Assembly (NCBI GenBank): GCA_023390485.1
Contig: JAEWCT010000133.1
Location: 1 to 6,609, forward strand
Source of the DNA: Pseudomonadota bacterium
GTDB taxonomy: Bacteria > Pseudomonadota > Alphaproteobacteria > Rhizobiales > Hyphomicrobiaceae
Direction of reading: 5' to 3'
Length of the DNA: 6,609 nt
Shown here: positions 1 through 6,609 of the stretch, one piece after another
How the letters are laid out: the number at the start of each line of letters is the position of its first letter
Numbering within the stretch: the stretch's first letter is position 1
The notes under the pieces: model-generated
Told to the model about the DNA's origin: nothing
Databases searched by the model: none
What the model saw: only the letters and a program-made list of their open reading frames with translations
Position numbers and translations under genes: made by a program

Positions 1-1517
1 CGGCGGCACTGAGCGAAGGCATCGAAGTCTGCTTTGCCAATCCCGGGACGACTGAACTGCCCTTGGTGCTCGCACTCGACGAGGCCCCTGGAATTCGCAG
101 TATCCTTTGTCTTCACGAGAACGTCGCGACTGGCGCCGCCGATGGCTACGGCAGAATGTTGTCGAAGCCGGCGATGTGCCTACTCCATCTCGGACCGGGG
201 CTGGCAAACGGCCTGACCAATCTACACAACGCTCGCAGGGCAGGGACGCCACTTCTCAACGTCATCGGCGAACATGCGACATGGCACATCCAGGCAGATC
301 CGTTGTTGGCATCAAACATAGAAGCGCTTGCGCACACGTTCAGTGCGTTTACGAAGAGAAGCACCGATGCTGAAAACATTGCGGTCAACTTGGCCGATGC
401 GATCCACGCCACGGCAATCGGCGGCGGCGGCATCGCCACGCTGATCGTGCCGCATGACTGTCAGTTGGCGGAAGCGGGTGATGTGATTCCTGCGCGCCGG
501 CAGGCGCCGAAAAGCAGCTATTCGCCGGCAAATGTCGGCGAGTCGGCCAAGGCGCTGCGGAGAAGCAGGTCCGCCATCTTGTTGGGCGGCAAAGGTCTAT
601 CGGAAGCCGGTCTGAGGCTCGCAGGCAGAATTGCCGCCGCGACCGGCGCCGATCTCCTCTGCGACACGTTCTTTGCGCGTATGGAACGCGGCGGCGATTT
701 GCCCACGGCGACAAGGCTGCCTTACTTCCCAGATCAGGCACTGGCGCTCACGCGTCGCTACGACAGCGTCGTGCTCGCCGGGACGCGCCGTCCTGTGGCC
801 TTTTTCGGTTATCCGGGCTTGCCAAGCTATTTGATCAGCGAAGAACAGACCGTCACGCTTGCGAAAAGAACGGAGGATGTGCTGGGCGCGCTCGAGGCAT
901 TGGCCGCGGAGCTCAATGCGCCCAACGACATTCCTCAGAAACCGCGCACACCGTTACCCGCGACGCCGAAAGGGGAGCTGAACGCGCAGTCCGTCGCTCA
1001 GGTCATTGCGCGGCTTCAGCCCGAAAACGGCATCGTCATGGATGAGGCACTGACTGTTGGAATGGCCTACTTCGACTCCTCGCACGGCGCTCCACGCTTC
1101 AGCCATCTGATGCTGACTGGCGGCGCGATCGGCCAAGGGCCCGGAACGGCAACGGGTGCAGCCATCGCTTGCCCCGACCGCAAGGTCATCAATTTCGAAT
1201 CCGACGGCTGCGGCGCGTATTCGGTCCAAGCATTCTGGACCCAGGCGCGCGAGAATTTGGATGTCGTCACTATTATCGGCTCCAACCGCAGCTACAACAT
1301 TTTGAATGTGGAATTTGAACGGGCAGGGGTGAAGGCGCTGGGGCCTATCGCGCGCTCGATGACCGGGCTCGATCATCCCTATCTCGACTGGGTCAAAATT
1401 GGTGAAGGCTTCGGCGTGCCGTCCGTCGCCGTCGATAGCGCCGAAGGCCTCGCACGCGAATTGGAGAATGCTCTCGCGCGAAAAGGGCCACGGCTGATCG
1501 AAGCGATTATGTCGTAA
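1..1517 (+). CDS. TPP-dependent acetolactate synthase large-subunit-like enzyme (5' partial)
   Basis: The reading frame is open from position 3 to a TAA at 1515-1517, giving 504 visible residues. The family is about 510-520 aa, so only roughly 10-15 N-terminal residues lie outside the window; the TTG at 63 is internal, because clear family sequence (FANPGTTE) precedes it. The N-terminal TPP (PYR) domain shows the NPGTTE motif and the cofactor-activating Glu in HENVATGAADGYGR (Glu codon 117-119), followed by GPGLANGLTNLHNARR. A central domain follows. The C-terminal TPP domain has GGAIGQGPG, then an Mg/diphosphate motif SDG (1200-1208) and NRSYNIL (from 1284) with the usual spacing of about 30 residues. 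Such enzymes join or decarboxylate 2-oxoacids in the cytoplasm. It most resembles the stand-alone, valine-biosynthesis-unlinked group annotated as acetolactate synthase large subunit or benzoylformate decarboxylase-like; no ilvH-type small subunit is adjacent. The substrate cannot be told from sequence. Oddities are SDG where GDG/ADG is usual and GPG where an LP-containing segment is usual. The family call is firm, the exact reaction is not. Confidence 0.88.
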   Translation, partial: AALSEGIEVCFANPGTTELPLVLALDEAPGIRSILCLHENVATGAADGYGRMLSKPAMCLLHLGPGLANGLTNLHNARRAGTPLLNVIGEHATWHIQADPLLASNIEALAHTFSAFTKRSTDAENIAVNLADAIHATAIGGGGIATLIVPHDCQLAEAGDVIPARRQAPKSSYSPANVGESAKALRRSRSAILLGGKGLSEAGLRLAGRIAAATGADLLCDTFFARMERGGDLPTATRLPYFPDQALALTRRYDSVVLAGTRRPVAFFGYPGLPSYLISEEQTVTLAKRTEDVLGALEALAAELNAPNDIPQKPRTPLPATPKGELNAQSVAQVIARLQPENGIVMDEALTVGMAYFDSSHGAPRFSHLMLTGGAIGQGPGTATGAAIACPDRKVINFESDGCGAYSVQAFWTQARENLDVVTIIGSNRSYNILNVEFERAGVKALGPIARSMTGLDHPYLDWVKIGEGFGVPSVAVDSAEGLARELENALARKGPRLIEAIMS

Positions 1518-1523
1518 CTCAAT

Positions 1524-1535
1524 AAACCGCGGTTT
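1524..1535. terminator. 12-bp palindrome between convergent genes, possible weak bidirectional terminator
   Basis: AAACCGCGGTTT is a perfect inverted repeat in the 25-bp gap between the stop codon of the TPP enzyme and the stop codon of the ptsN-like gene on the other strand. It is followed by TGCGC on the plus strand and by TATTG on the minus strand. As a hairpin it gives only about a 4-bp stem with a CGCG loop and lacks a long T tract, so it is a poor intrinsic terminator. Its placement is the main argument; a chance palindrome is quite possible. Confidence 0.25.
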
Positions 1536-1542
1536 TGCGCAG

Positions 1543-2007
1543 TCATCTCTTTTCTGGCTCTGCCGTGATCAGCCGGTAAAAAACGTCCGGGTCCTGAATG
1601 ACGCGCAGTTTCTGCGTAACCTCGCGGCTGCGCATGCGTCGCGACACCGCGGCCAGCATATTGAGATGATCACCTTCAGCGGCTGCCGGAACGAGCAGAA
1701 CGAAAACCAGATCTACCGGAAGATTGTCGATCGCTTCAAAATCCACCGCGGGCTTCAGACGCGCGACAAGTCCGAAGGGCTTTTTCAGCCCGAGATAGCG
1801 CGCGTGCGGAATGGCCACGCCGCCGCCCATGCCCGTCGATCCGAGCTGCTCGCGCTTCATGAGTTCGGTGACGATGTCATCGCCGCTTAAGCCCGCGGAC
1901 GGCTCTGCTCGTCGCGCCAGATCGCGCAGCAGTGAGAGTTTGTCCGGCGCGCGGACGTCGAGGAGCACGTCGCTCGGCGAGAGGAAGCTTGAGATTGTGG
2001 TTGTCAT
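1543..2007 (-). CDS. PtsN-like EIIA-Ntr (PTS IIA type-2 domain) phosphocarrier in the kdp operon
   Basis: This is a 154-aa single-domain cytoplasmic protein of the PTS EIIA fructose/mannitol-type (EIIA-Ntr) family, close to the usual 150-165 aa. Landmarks are the helix motif LMKREQLGSTGMGGGVAIPH at residues 49-68, with the predicted phosphorylated His68 (codon 1804-1806), then FEAIDNLPVDLVFVLLVP at about 89-106 and HLNMLAAVSRRM. EIIA-Ntr proteins receive phosphate from EI-Ntr and NPr and act as regulators rather than as sugar carriers; in E. coli the unphosphorylated form binds KdpD and also controls K+ uptake through TrkA. The ATG overlaps the kdpE stop as ATGA, and only a weak AGG lies 4 nt upstream, so translation is probably coupled to kdpE. 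The sequence after the active His reads AR rather than the GK/GR of housekeeping PtsN, which together with its location suggests a second paralogue, not the rpoN-linked ptsN. The role as a KdpD/KdpE modulator is inferred from context. Confidence 0.9.
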   Translation of the reverse strand: MTTTISSFLSPSDVLLDVRAPDKLSLLRDLARRAEPSAGLSGDDIVTELMKREQLGSTGMGGGVAIPHARYLGLKKPFGLVARLKPAVDFEAIDNLPVDLVFVLLVPAAAEGDHLNMLAAVSRRMRSREVTQKLRVIQDPDVFYRLITAEPEKR

Positions 2008-2708
2008 TTCGCCTGCTCGAGTTCGTCGGGAATGCGCAGGCGATATCCAACGCCTGTTTCGGTCAGAATGTACTCTGGGCTGTCAGGGTGAGTTTCGATC
2101 TTTTGCCTCAATTGCCGGACGTAGACACGCACGTATTGTGAATCCGCCGACGGCCCCCAGAGTTCCCGTAGCAATAGATTATGGGTTAAGACTTTTCCTG
2201 CATGTTGAACGAACAAGCGGAGCAGATCGTATTCCTTCGGCGATAGCTTTACCTCGCGATCGCCGACTTTGACGATGCGCCGGACGAGATCGACGGACAA
2301 ATCCCCAGTGCGAAAAATGGGGCGCTCGCCCTGGCTTTGCAGCTGGTGACGCAACGCCGCGCGGATGCGCGCAAGAAGCTCGTTGATACCGAACGGCTTC
2401 GTAACGTAGTCGTCCGCGCCGAGATCGAGGGCATGGACTTTAGCACTCTCGTCGGCCCGGCTCGAAAGCACCACGATTGGAACGGAGTCGTTCTTCGTGC
2501 GCAGCTCGCGCAACAAATCGAGACCTTGCATATCGGGAAGTCCGAGGTCCAGGATGATGAGATCTGGTTTTGTGTCAATCAGCTCCAGCGCGGCCTTGGC
2601 GTTTGGCGCGTCCGTTACCTGATAGCCCTGTGTGGCAAGGCCCATGCGGAGAAGCTTCCGAATGGGCGGTTCGTCGTCGATGACCAGAACGTTGAGAGGC
2701 GCACTCAT
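2004..2708 (-). CDS. kdpE: KdpE, OmpR/PhoB-family response regulator of the kdp operon
   Basis: A 234-aa two-domain regulator of normal length. The receiver domain (about residues 5-118) has the acidic pair Asp11-Asp12, the phospho-acceptor Asp54 in LIILDLGLPD (codon 2547-2549), Ser82 of the switch in VVLSSRADE, and Lys104 in DDYVTKPF. The C-terminal winged-helix DNA-binding domain (about 131-226) contains LSPKEYDLLRLFVQHAGKVL, the ELWGP turn, and YVRVYVRQLRQKIE as recognition helix, ending in GVGYRL. KdpE is phosphorylated by KdpD under K+ limitation or osmotic stress and activates the kdp structural genes. The identification as KdpE rather than another OmpR-type regulator rests on both its sequence and its place directly after kdpD. 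The ATG overlaps the kdpD stop by ATGA, with GGAT 8 nt upstream as a modest ribosome site, and its own stop overlaps the start of the ptsN-like gene in the same way. Confidence 0.96.
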   Translation of the reverse strand: MSAPLNVLVIDDEPPIRKLLRMGLATQGYQVTDAPNAKAALELIDTKPDLIILDLGLPDMQGLDLLRELRTKNDSVPIVVLSSRADESAKVHALDLGADDYVTKPFGINELLARIRAALRHQLQSQGERPIFRTGDLSVDLVRRIVKVGDREVKLSPKEYDLLRLFVQHAGKVLTHNLLLRELWGPSADSQYVRVYVRQLRQKIETHPDSPEYILTETGVGYRLRIPDELEQAK

Positions 2709-5428
2709 GCGGCGTGATCCAACGTTTCGCTCTCGTAGCCGGCTGGTAAGGTGATCGTGAAAACGGCTCCGTGACCGTCGGTACGGTTGGAAGCCGTGAT
2801 TGTGCCACCCATGATCTCGACAAACCCTCGCGCGATCGGAAGTCCGAGGCCGGTGCCGGCGCGAACCCGATCGCCCTTATGCGCACGATAAAATTTATCG
2901 AAGATCCGCTCAAGATCGGCCGGCGGGATTCCGGGACCTTCATCCGAAATCTGCAACGTCAGGAAGTCGTAATCCTGCCACGCGCGGATTTGGATGTCGG
3001 TACCTTCGGGCGCGTATTTTGCGGCATTATCCAAAATATTGAAAAGCACCTGCTCCAAGAGAACCGGATCTGTCCGGACTTGCGGATTGCCCGCGGCGGA
3101 ACTGTATTGCACGCGATGATTCGCGAGAATTTTCTTGGCTCTCTTGAGCGTCGCGTCCACGATCTCGCTGACGTCATGCACCTCCGGCTTCGGCGCCACG
3201 GCGCCCGCCTCGAGTTTTGTCATATCCAACAGATTGGCGATGAAGCGATTAAGGCGTTCGGATTCATCGATGACCGTGGAAAGGAGTTCGCGGCGTGAGT
3301 CATCGTCGAGCTTGTCGGAAATATCACGCATGGTGCTGGCGGCTCCGAGAATTGCCGCAAGCGGTGTCTTGAGGTCATGCGATAGCGACGTCAGCAGCGC
3401 GGCACGAAGACGCTCGGTCTCCATCGTGCGCTTAGCCTGTTCGATGTCCTGCACCAACCGCACGCGTTCGATGGCTAGCGCACCCTGGTTGATCAGCGCG
3501 TCGAACAAACGCCGCTGATCAGGCGTCAGCAATGGCCCCGGCTTATCGCCGTCGATCCCAACCACACCGACGACGCCGCGATCGGTATGCATCGGAAGAA
3601 AGAGCCTTTGCGAGCCAGGGAGGGTGTCTGCCCCGCGTCCGGCAGGGCGATCGTTCATCCAGGCCCACGTGGCTGCCGCGAGATCGGAAGCATCGAGTGT
3701 ATCTTCCGGCGGATAGCCGGCTTTCACGGCGATGCCTCCATTTTCCGGCAGCAGCAGCACGACATGGACCTTCAGCATCGACGCAATCTGGAAGGCGGTC
3801 GCCCACAGCACATCATCGAGAGTTCCGGTCCCGGCGAGTTTGCGGCTGAAGCCGTAGAGCGATTCCGTCGTGCTGGCACGATTGACCGCAATCACGGCTT
3901 GGCTACGCATGCGGGCCGCGATGTTCGAAACGACGATTGCGACGATTGCAAACGTCACAAATGCCGCGACGTTCTTGGGATCTGAAATAGTAAAGGTATA
4001 GAGTGGCGGCAGAAAAAAGAAATTATACGTCAGCGACCCGAGCACGCTCGCGACAAGCGAAGGTAAGAGGCCATAGCGAACCGCGACGGCGATGACGCTC
4101 GTCAGAAAGATGAGATCGACACTCTCGACACCAATCCATGGCTTGAGCAGCCACGCGACGCCAAGCGCCAAGGTCGCAGCTGCCAGGGCGAACGTGTAGG
4201 CCAAGAAATTGTTCGAAGGCGCCGATGGTGCTGTTCGTACCGGTGGCCTCGGCTGGGGACCGGCGGGCAGTTGCTCGCCTGAAATGACATGAACGCTGAT
4301 GTCGGCCGATTGCCGGACGAGATCGTGGACGACCGAGCCATGGAGAATCTCGAACCAGCGCGGCCGTTCGGACTTGCCGATGATGATCTGCGTGACGTTA
4401 TGGTCGCGCGCATATGCCATGATGTCGTCGGCAATCTTCCGCGAGCTTCCCGGAATCGTGAGTGTTTCCGCGCCCAACTGCTCGGCAAGGCGCAGAGCTT
4501 CCGCGATGCGATTACGCTCCTCGTCGGAAAGACGGAGGCCCCGCCGGGTCTCGATTGTCAACGCCGTCCAAGGCGCGTGCAGGCGATCGGCGGCGCGTTT
4601 GGCGTAACGCACGAGCCCCGCCGAGCGGGGATCTTCGCTGATGCAGACGAGCACGCGTTCGCAGGCGGCCCAGGGGCCTGACATCGCTTTCGCGCGGAGT
4701 TGTGTAACGAGCTGTTCGTCGACGCGTTCAGCGGTTCGCCGTAACGCCATTTCCCTGAGAGCCGTTAGATTGACGGGCGAGAAGAAGTTCTCGAGCGCGA
4801 GCCGCGCCTGCTCGGGTATATAAACTTTACCCTCCTTGAGCCGCTGGATCAGATCCTCGGGCGTGATATCGACGAGTTCGACGTCGTCGGCGCGGGCGAG
4901 AATTGAATCGGGTACTGTTTCGCGCACGCGGACGCCGGTAATCTGCGCGACAACTTCGTTCAGACTTTCGACGTGTTGGATATTGACCGTCGTGTAGACG
5001 TCGATGCCTTGATCCAGCAGTTCTTCGACGTCGAGGTAACGCTTGGGATGCCGGCTCGAAGGGGCGTTCGTGTGCGCCAGCTCATCCACCAGCGCAATTT
5101 GCGGACGGCGTGCGATGAGTGCGTCGAGATCGAGCTCATCGAGGATCTTACCCTTATATTCGATCTTCCGCGGTGGAATGATCTCGATGTTACGCAGAAG
5201 CGCCTTCGTCTCTTTCCGGCCATGCGTCTCGACGACCCCGGCAACGACGTCTACGCCTTCCCTGATCTTGGCGCGCGCGGTGCGAAGCATCTCATACGTC
5301 TTGCCGACGCCGGGGGCAGCGCCGAGAAAGATCTTCAATCGGCCGCTGCGGTGTGCCTCCCGGCGTGAAATCTCGAGAAGAGCGTCCGGCGACGGCCGTT
5401 TGTGCTCCGCGTGGGTATCGTCTGCCAT
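2705..5428 (-). CDS. kdpD: KdpD, K+-responsive membrane sensor histidine kinase
   Basis: An intact 907-aa protein, close to the approx. 895-aa E. coli enzyme. The N-terminal KdpD domain (about 28-238) has a Walker A motif GAAPGVGKT at 36-44 and a Walker B-like IALVDELAHTN at 111-121. A universal-stress-protein-like domain follows (about 257-385, IIIGKSERPRWFEILHGSV). Four membrane helices lie near 408-428, 437-453, 454-475 and 487-506 with very short external loops, and arginines follow helix 4. A GAF-like segment (about 525-660) leads to the HisKA helix with phosphorylated His684 in SLSHDLKTPL (codon 3377-3379). The HATPase domain shows the N box Asn797/Asn801, DEGPGIP at 829-835, the FDKFYR F-box and GTGLGL at 858-863. 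It sits in the inner membrane, autophosphorylates when K+ is low and phosphorylates KdpE. An in-frame TAG immediately precedes the ATG, and GGGAA lies 8 nt upstream, so the start is secure. It lies 38 bp after kdpC, probably on the same transcript. Confidence 0.98.
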   Translation of the reverse strand: MADDTHAEHKRPSPDALLEISRREAHRSGRLKIFLGAAPGVGKTYEMLRTARAKIREGVDVVAGVVETHGRKETKALLRNIEIIPPRKIEYKGKILDELDLDALIARRPQIALVDELAHTNAPSSRHPKRYLDVEELLDQGIDVYTTVNIQHVESLNEVVAQITGVRVRETVPDSILARADDVELVDITPEDLIQRLKEGKVYIPEQARLALENFFSPVNLTALREMALRRTAERVDEQLVTQLRAKAMSGPWAACERVLVCISEDPRSAGLVRYAKRAADRLHAPWTALTIETRRGLRLSDEERNRIAEALRLAEQLGAETLTIPGSSRKIADDIMAYARDHNVTQIIIGKSERPRWFEILHGSVVHDLVRQSADISVHVISGEQLPAGPQPRPPVRTAPSAPSNNFLAYTFALAAATLALGVAWLLKPWIGVESVDLIFLTSVIAVAVRYGLLPSLVASVLGSLTYNFFFLPPLYTFTISDPKNVAAFVTFAIVAIVVSNIAARMRSQAVIAVNRASTTESLYGFSRKLAGTGTLDDVLWATAFQIASMLKVHVVLLLPENGGIAVKAGYPPEDTLDASDLAAATWAWMNDRPAGRGADTLPGSQRLFLPMHTDRGVVGVVGIDGDKPGPLLTPDQRRLFDALINQGALAIERVRLVQDIEQAKRTMETERLRAALLTSLSHDLKTPLAAILGAASTMRDISDKLDDDSRRELLSTVIDESERLNRFIANLLDMTKLEAGAVAPKPEVHDVSEIVDATLKRAKKILANHRVQYSSAAGNPQVRTDPVLLEQVLFNILDNAAKYAPEGTDIQIRAWQDYDFLTLQISDEGPGIPPADLERIFDKFYRAHKGDRVRAGTGLGLPIARGFVEIMGGTITASNRTDGHGAVFTITLPAGYESETLDHAA

Positions 5429-5436
5429 CTAGGCCA

Positions 5437-5441
5437 TTCCC
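5437..5441 (-). promoter_or_regulatory. Ribosome binding site of kdpD
   Basis: GGGAA on the minus strand lies 8 nt before the kdpD ATG, inside the 38-bp kdpC-kdpD gap. The TAG codon directly before the ATG closes the frame upstream, so this site fixes the start. I see no credible promoter in the gap, which supports readthrough from kdpC. Confidence 0.5.
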
Positions 5442-5466
5442 GGGGGCGCCTGCCGCCGCGTCAGAT

Positions 5467-6072
5467 TTAACGCAGAGCGGCGCCGTCCAGATCGAGGTTC
5501 AGCGCCAGTACATTGATATGGGGTTCACCGATTAAACCAAAAAGGCGCGTTTCGATATGGCTATCAACGAGTTTCTTGACGTCTTGCTCCGGCAGGTTGC
5601 GGGCCTTGGCGACGCGAGGCACCTGGAAGTATGCCGCCGCCGGCGAAATATCGGGATCGAGCCCGCTGGCGGTCGTCGTTACCAGATCGAGCGGAACGGG
5701 CACCCCCGGATTTTCTCCCTTGAGCTTATCGACGTCGCCCTTCACCCGATCGATCAGCGCCTTGTTCGTCGGGCCGAGGTTCGATCCCATGGAGTTCGCC
5801 GCATTGTAAGGCTGCGGCACGGTTTTGCTTGCATCGGCGGGATCGGTTCCCGTCGTCGCCGACGGCCGTCCATGGAAATACCGGTCGCTCGTGAAATTCT
5901 GGCCGATGAGTTCCGATCCGACGACTTTGCCATGGCGCACGATCAGACTTCCTTGCGCCTGCTTTGGAAAGAGCACGCCAGCAACTCCGGTCATCACCAG
6001 AGGATAGATGAGGCCCGTCAGGACGGTCAGCGCGATCAGCAACAGGAATGCCGAGCGAAAGAGTTTGAGCAT
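5467..6072 (-). CDS. kdpC: KdpC, subunit of the K+-transporting KdpFABC ATPase
   Basis: A 201-aa protein, within the normal 190-205 aa range. It has one N-terminal membrane helix (about residues 7-33, starting after KLFRS) and an extracytoplasmic domain. Family motifs run in the expected order: GSELIGQNF at 52-60, YFHGRPSA at 65-72, GSNLGPTN at 96-103, and the KdpC signature ASGLDPDISPAAAYFQVPRV at about 135-153, then NVLALNLDLD near the end. KdpC joins KdpA, KdpB and KdpF in the inner-membrane pump that takes up K+ at micromolar levels at the cost of ATP; it is required for assembly and for high K+ affinity. It starts 11 bp after the kdpB stop with a good ribosome site in between. Nothing in the sequence appears broken. 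Confidence 0.97.
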   Translation of the reverse strand: MLKLFRSAFLLLIALTVLTGLIYPLVMTGVAGVLFPKQAQGSLIVRHGKVVGSELIGQNFTSDRYFHGRPSATTGTDPADASKTVPQPYNAANSMGSNLGPTNKALIDRVKGDVDKLKGENPGVPVPLDLVTTTASGLDPDISPAAAYFQVPRVAKARNLPEQDVKKLVDSHIETRLFGLIGEPHINVLALNLDLDGAALR

Positions 6073-6077
6073 CGAAG

Positions 6078-6086
6078 TTCCCCTTA
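6078..6086 (-). promoter_or_regulatory. Ribosome binding site of kdpC overlapping the kdpB stop codon
   Basis: Read on the minus strand this is TAAGGGGAA, 5 nt before the kdpC ATG. The kdpB stop TAA forms the left part of the Shine-Dalgarno-like stretch, so ribosomes ending kdpB are well placed to start kdpC, consistent with stoichiometric production of the two subunits. Confidence 0.6.
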
Positions 6087-6609
6087 GACGAGGTGCAGCA
6101 CATTGACGGCGACGTCGATCGCCTTGATGCCGATGAACGGGATCAAGACGCCGCCGAGACCGTAGATCAGGAGATTTCTGCTGAGCAGAGGACCCGCGCC
6201 GATCGGGCGATAGGCGACGCCTTTCAGCGCCAGCGGGATCAGAGCGATAATGATCAGCGCATTGAAGATGATTGCGGACAGAATTGCACTCTGCGGGCTC
6301 CCGAGATTCATGATGTTGAGAACTTGCAGCTGCGGATAGAACGCAAGAAACATTGCCGGGATGATCGCAAAGTATTTCGCGACATCGTTCGCGATGGAAA
6401 ACGTCGTCAACGCACCGCGCGTCATCAGAAGCTGCTTGCCGATTTCAACGATCTCGATGAGCTTCGTCGGATTGCTGTCGAGATCGACCATGTTGCCGGC
6501 CTCGCGGGCGGCGACCGTGCCGGTATTCATCGCCACGCCCACGTCGGCCTGAGCCAGGGCAGGGGCGTCGTTCGTGCCGTCGCCGCACATCGCCACCAGC
6601 TTGCCCTTG
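6084..6609 (-). CDS. kdpB: KdpB, P-type ATPase catalytic subunit (C-terminal quarter; 5' end outside window)
   Basis: The 174 visible residues are the C-terminal quarter of a protein usually about 680-700 aa long; the frame runs off the window end at 6609, so the GTG at 6594-6596 is internal, not a start. It begins in the P-domain with [20 protein letters not shown], which holds the two Asp residues that bind Mg2+ at the phosphorylation site, then [19 protein letters not shown]. Next comes the membrane helix motif [15 protein letters not shown], whose Asp and Lys correspond to the charged pair needed for coupling in E. coli KdpB (Asp583/Lys586). Further membrane helices lie around [20 protein letters not shown] and [20 protein letters not shown]. 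KdpB hydrolyses ATP to drive K+ uptake through KdpA. A Cys stands where Thr is usual before GDG. kdpA and perhaps kdpF are expected just upstream, beyond 6609. Confidence 0.97.
   Translation of the reverse strand, partial: KGKLVAMCGDGTNDAPALAQADVGVAMNTGTVAAREAGNMVDLDSNPTKLIEIVEIGKQLLMTRGALTTFSIANDVAKYFAIIPAMFLAFYPQLQVLNIMNLGSPQSAILSAIIFNALIIIALIPLALKGVAYRPIGAGPLLSRNLLIYGLGGVLIPFIGIKAIDVAVNVLHLV

Noticed and set aside
954..1376. 140-codon open frame on the minus strand, opposite the TPP enzyme
   Set aside because: It is antisense to the conserved C-terminal TPP domain and has no known motif or good ribosome site.
63..1517. TTG at 63 as the real start of the TPP enzyme
   Set aside because: The frame stays open upstream and encodes the conserved FANPGTTE segment, so the true start is outside the window.
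2771..3298. 175-codon open frame on the plus strand, opposite kdpD
   Set aside because: It lies wholly inside the kinase-domain coding region of kdpD, whose motifs are all intact, and its translation shows no recognisable domain; it is a shadow frame of GC-rich coding DNA.
5429..5466. GC-rich kdpC-kdpD gap with short inverted repeats (GGCG...CGCC, CCCGGG) as a possible terminator or regulator
   Set aside because: The stems are only about 4 bp, there is no T tract, and such short repeats are expected by chance in GC-rich DNA; no promoter elements were visible.
5557..6087. 176-codon open frame on the plus strand, opposite kdpC
   Set aside because: It mirrors almost the whole of kdpC, and its product is Arg/His-rich with no recognisable fold; the kdpC motifs explain this DNA.
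6084..6596. A free-standing 170-aa membrane protein starting at GTG 6594-6596
   Set aside because: It starts in the middle of the KdpB P-domain motif and the frame continues to the window edge; it is the C-terminal end of KdpB.

Overview
The window looks like ordinary chromosomal DNA from a moderately GC-rich alphaproteobacterium, probably of the Hyphomicrobiales (rhizobial/methylotroph side). This is inferred from overall composition and from the style of the KdpB, KdpC and PtsN-like proteins, not from a marker gene. It is densely coding: six genes, two of them cut by the window ends, with no non-coding stretch longer than 38 bp. I see no rRNA, tRNA, CRISPR array, insertion sequence, integrase or long repeat.

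Layout. Positions 1-1517 (+ strand) hold nearly all of a thiamine-pyrophosphate-dependent enzyme of the acetolactate synthase large-subunit/benzoylformate decarboxylase superfamily; only about 10-15 N-terminal residues appear to be missing. The rest, 1543-6609, lies on the minus strand and reads, in transcription order, kdpB (3' quarter) - kdpC - kdpD - kdpE - ptsN-like. The two transcription units converge on a 25-bp gap that contains a 12-bp perfect palindrome.

How the genes work together. KdpB and KdpC are subunits of the high-affinity K+-transporting KdpFABC P-type ATPase; kdpA (and kdpF if present) should lie just beyond position 6609. KdpD is the membrane sensor kinase and KdpE the response regulator that switch on kdp transcription when K+ is limiting. 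The last gene encodes an EIIA-Ntr (PtsN)-like phosphocarrier with its histidine site intact. kdpD/kdpE and kdpE/ptsN-like each overlap by ATGA, so the three are almost certainly co-translated. Because E. coli EIIA-Ntr is known to bind KdpD and raise kinase output, a divergent PtsN paralogue built into the kdp operon is the most interesting point here: it suggests a dedicated phosphotransfer input to K+ regulation.

I found no convincing sign of an undescribed system. The findings are modest: the operonic PtsN paralogue and its sequence divergence, the coupled gene overlaps, altered cofactor-motif residues in the TPP enzyme, a Cys in the KdpB hinge motif, and the convergent palindrome.
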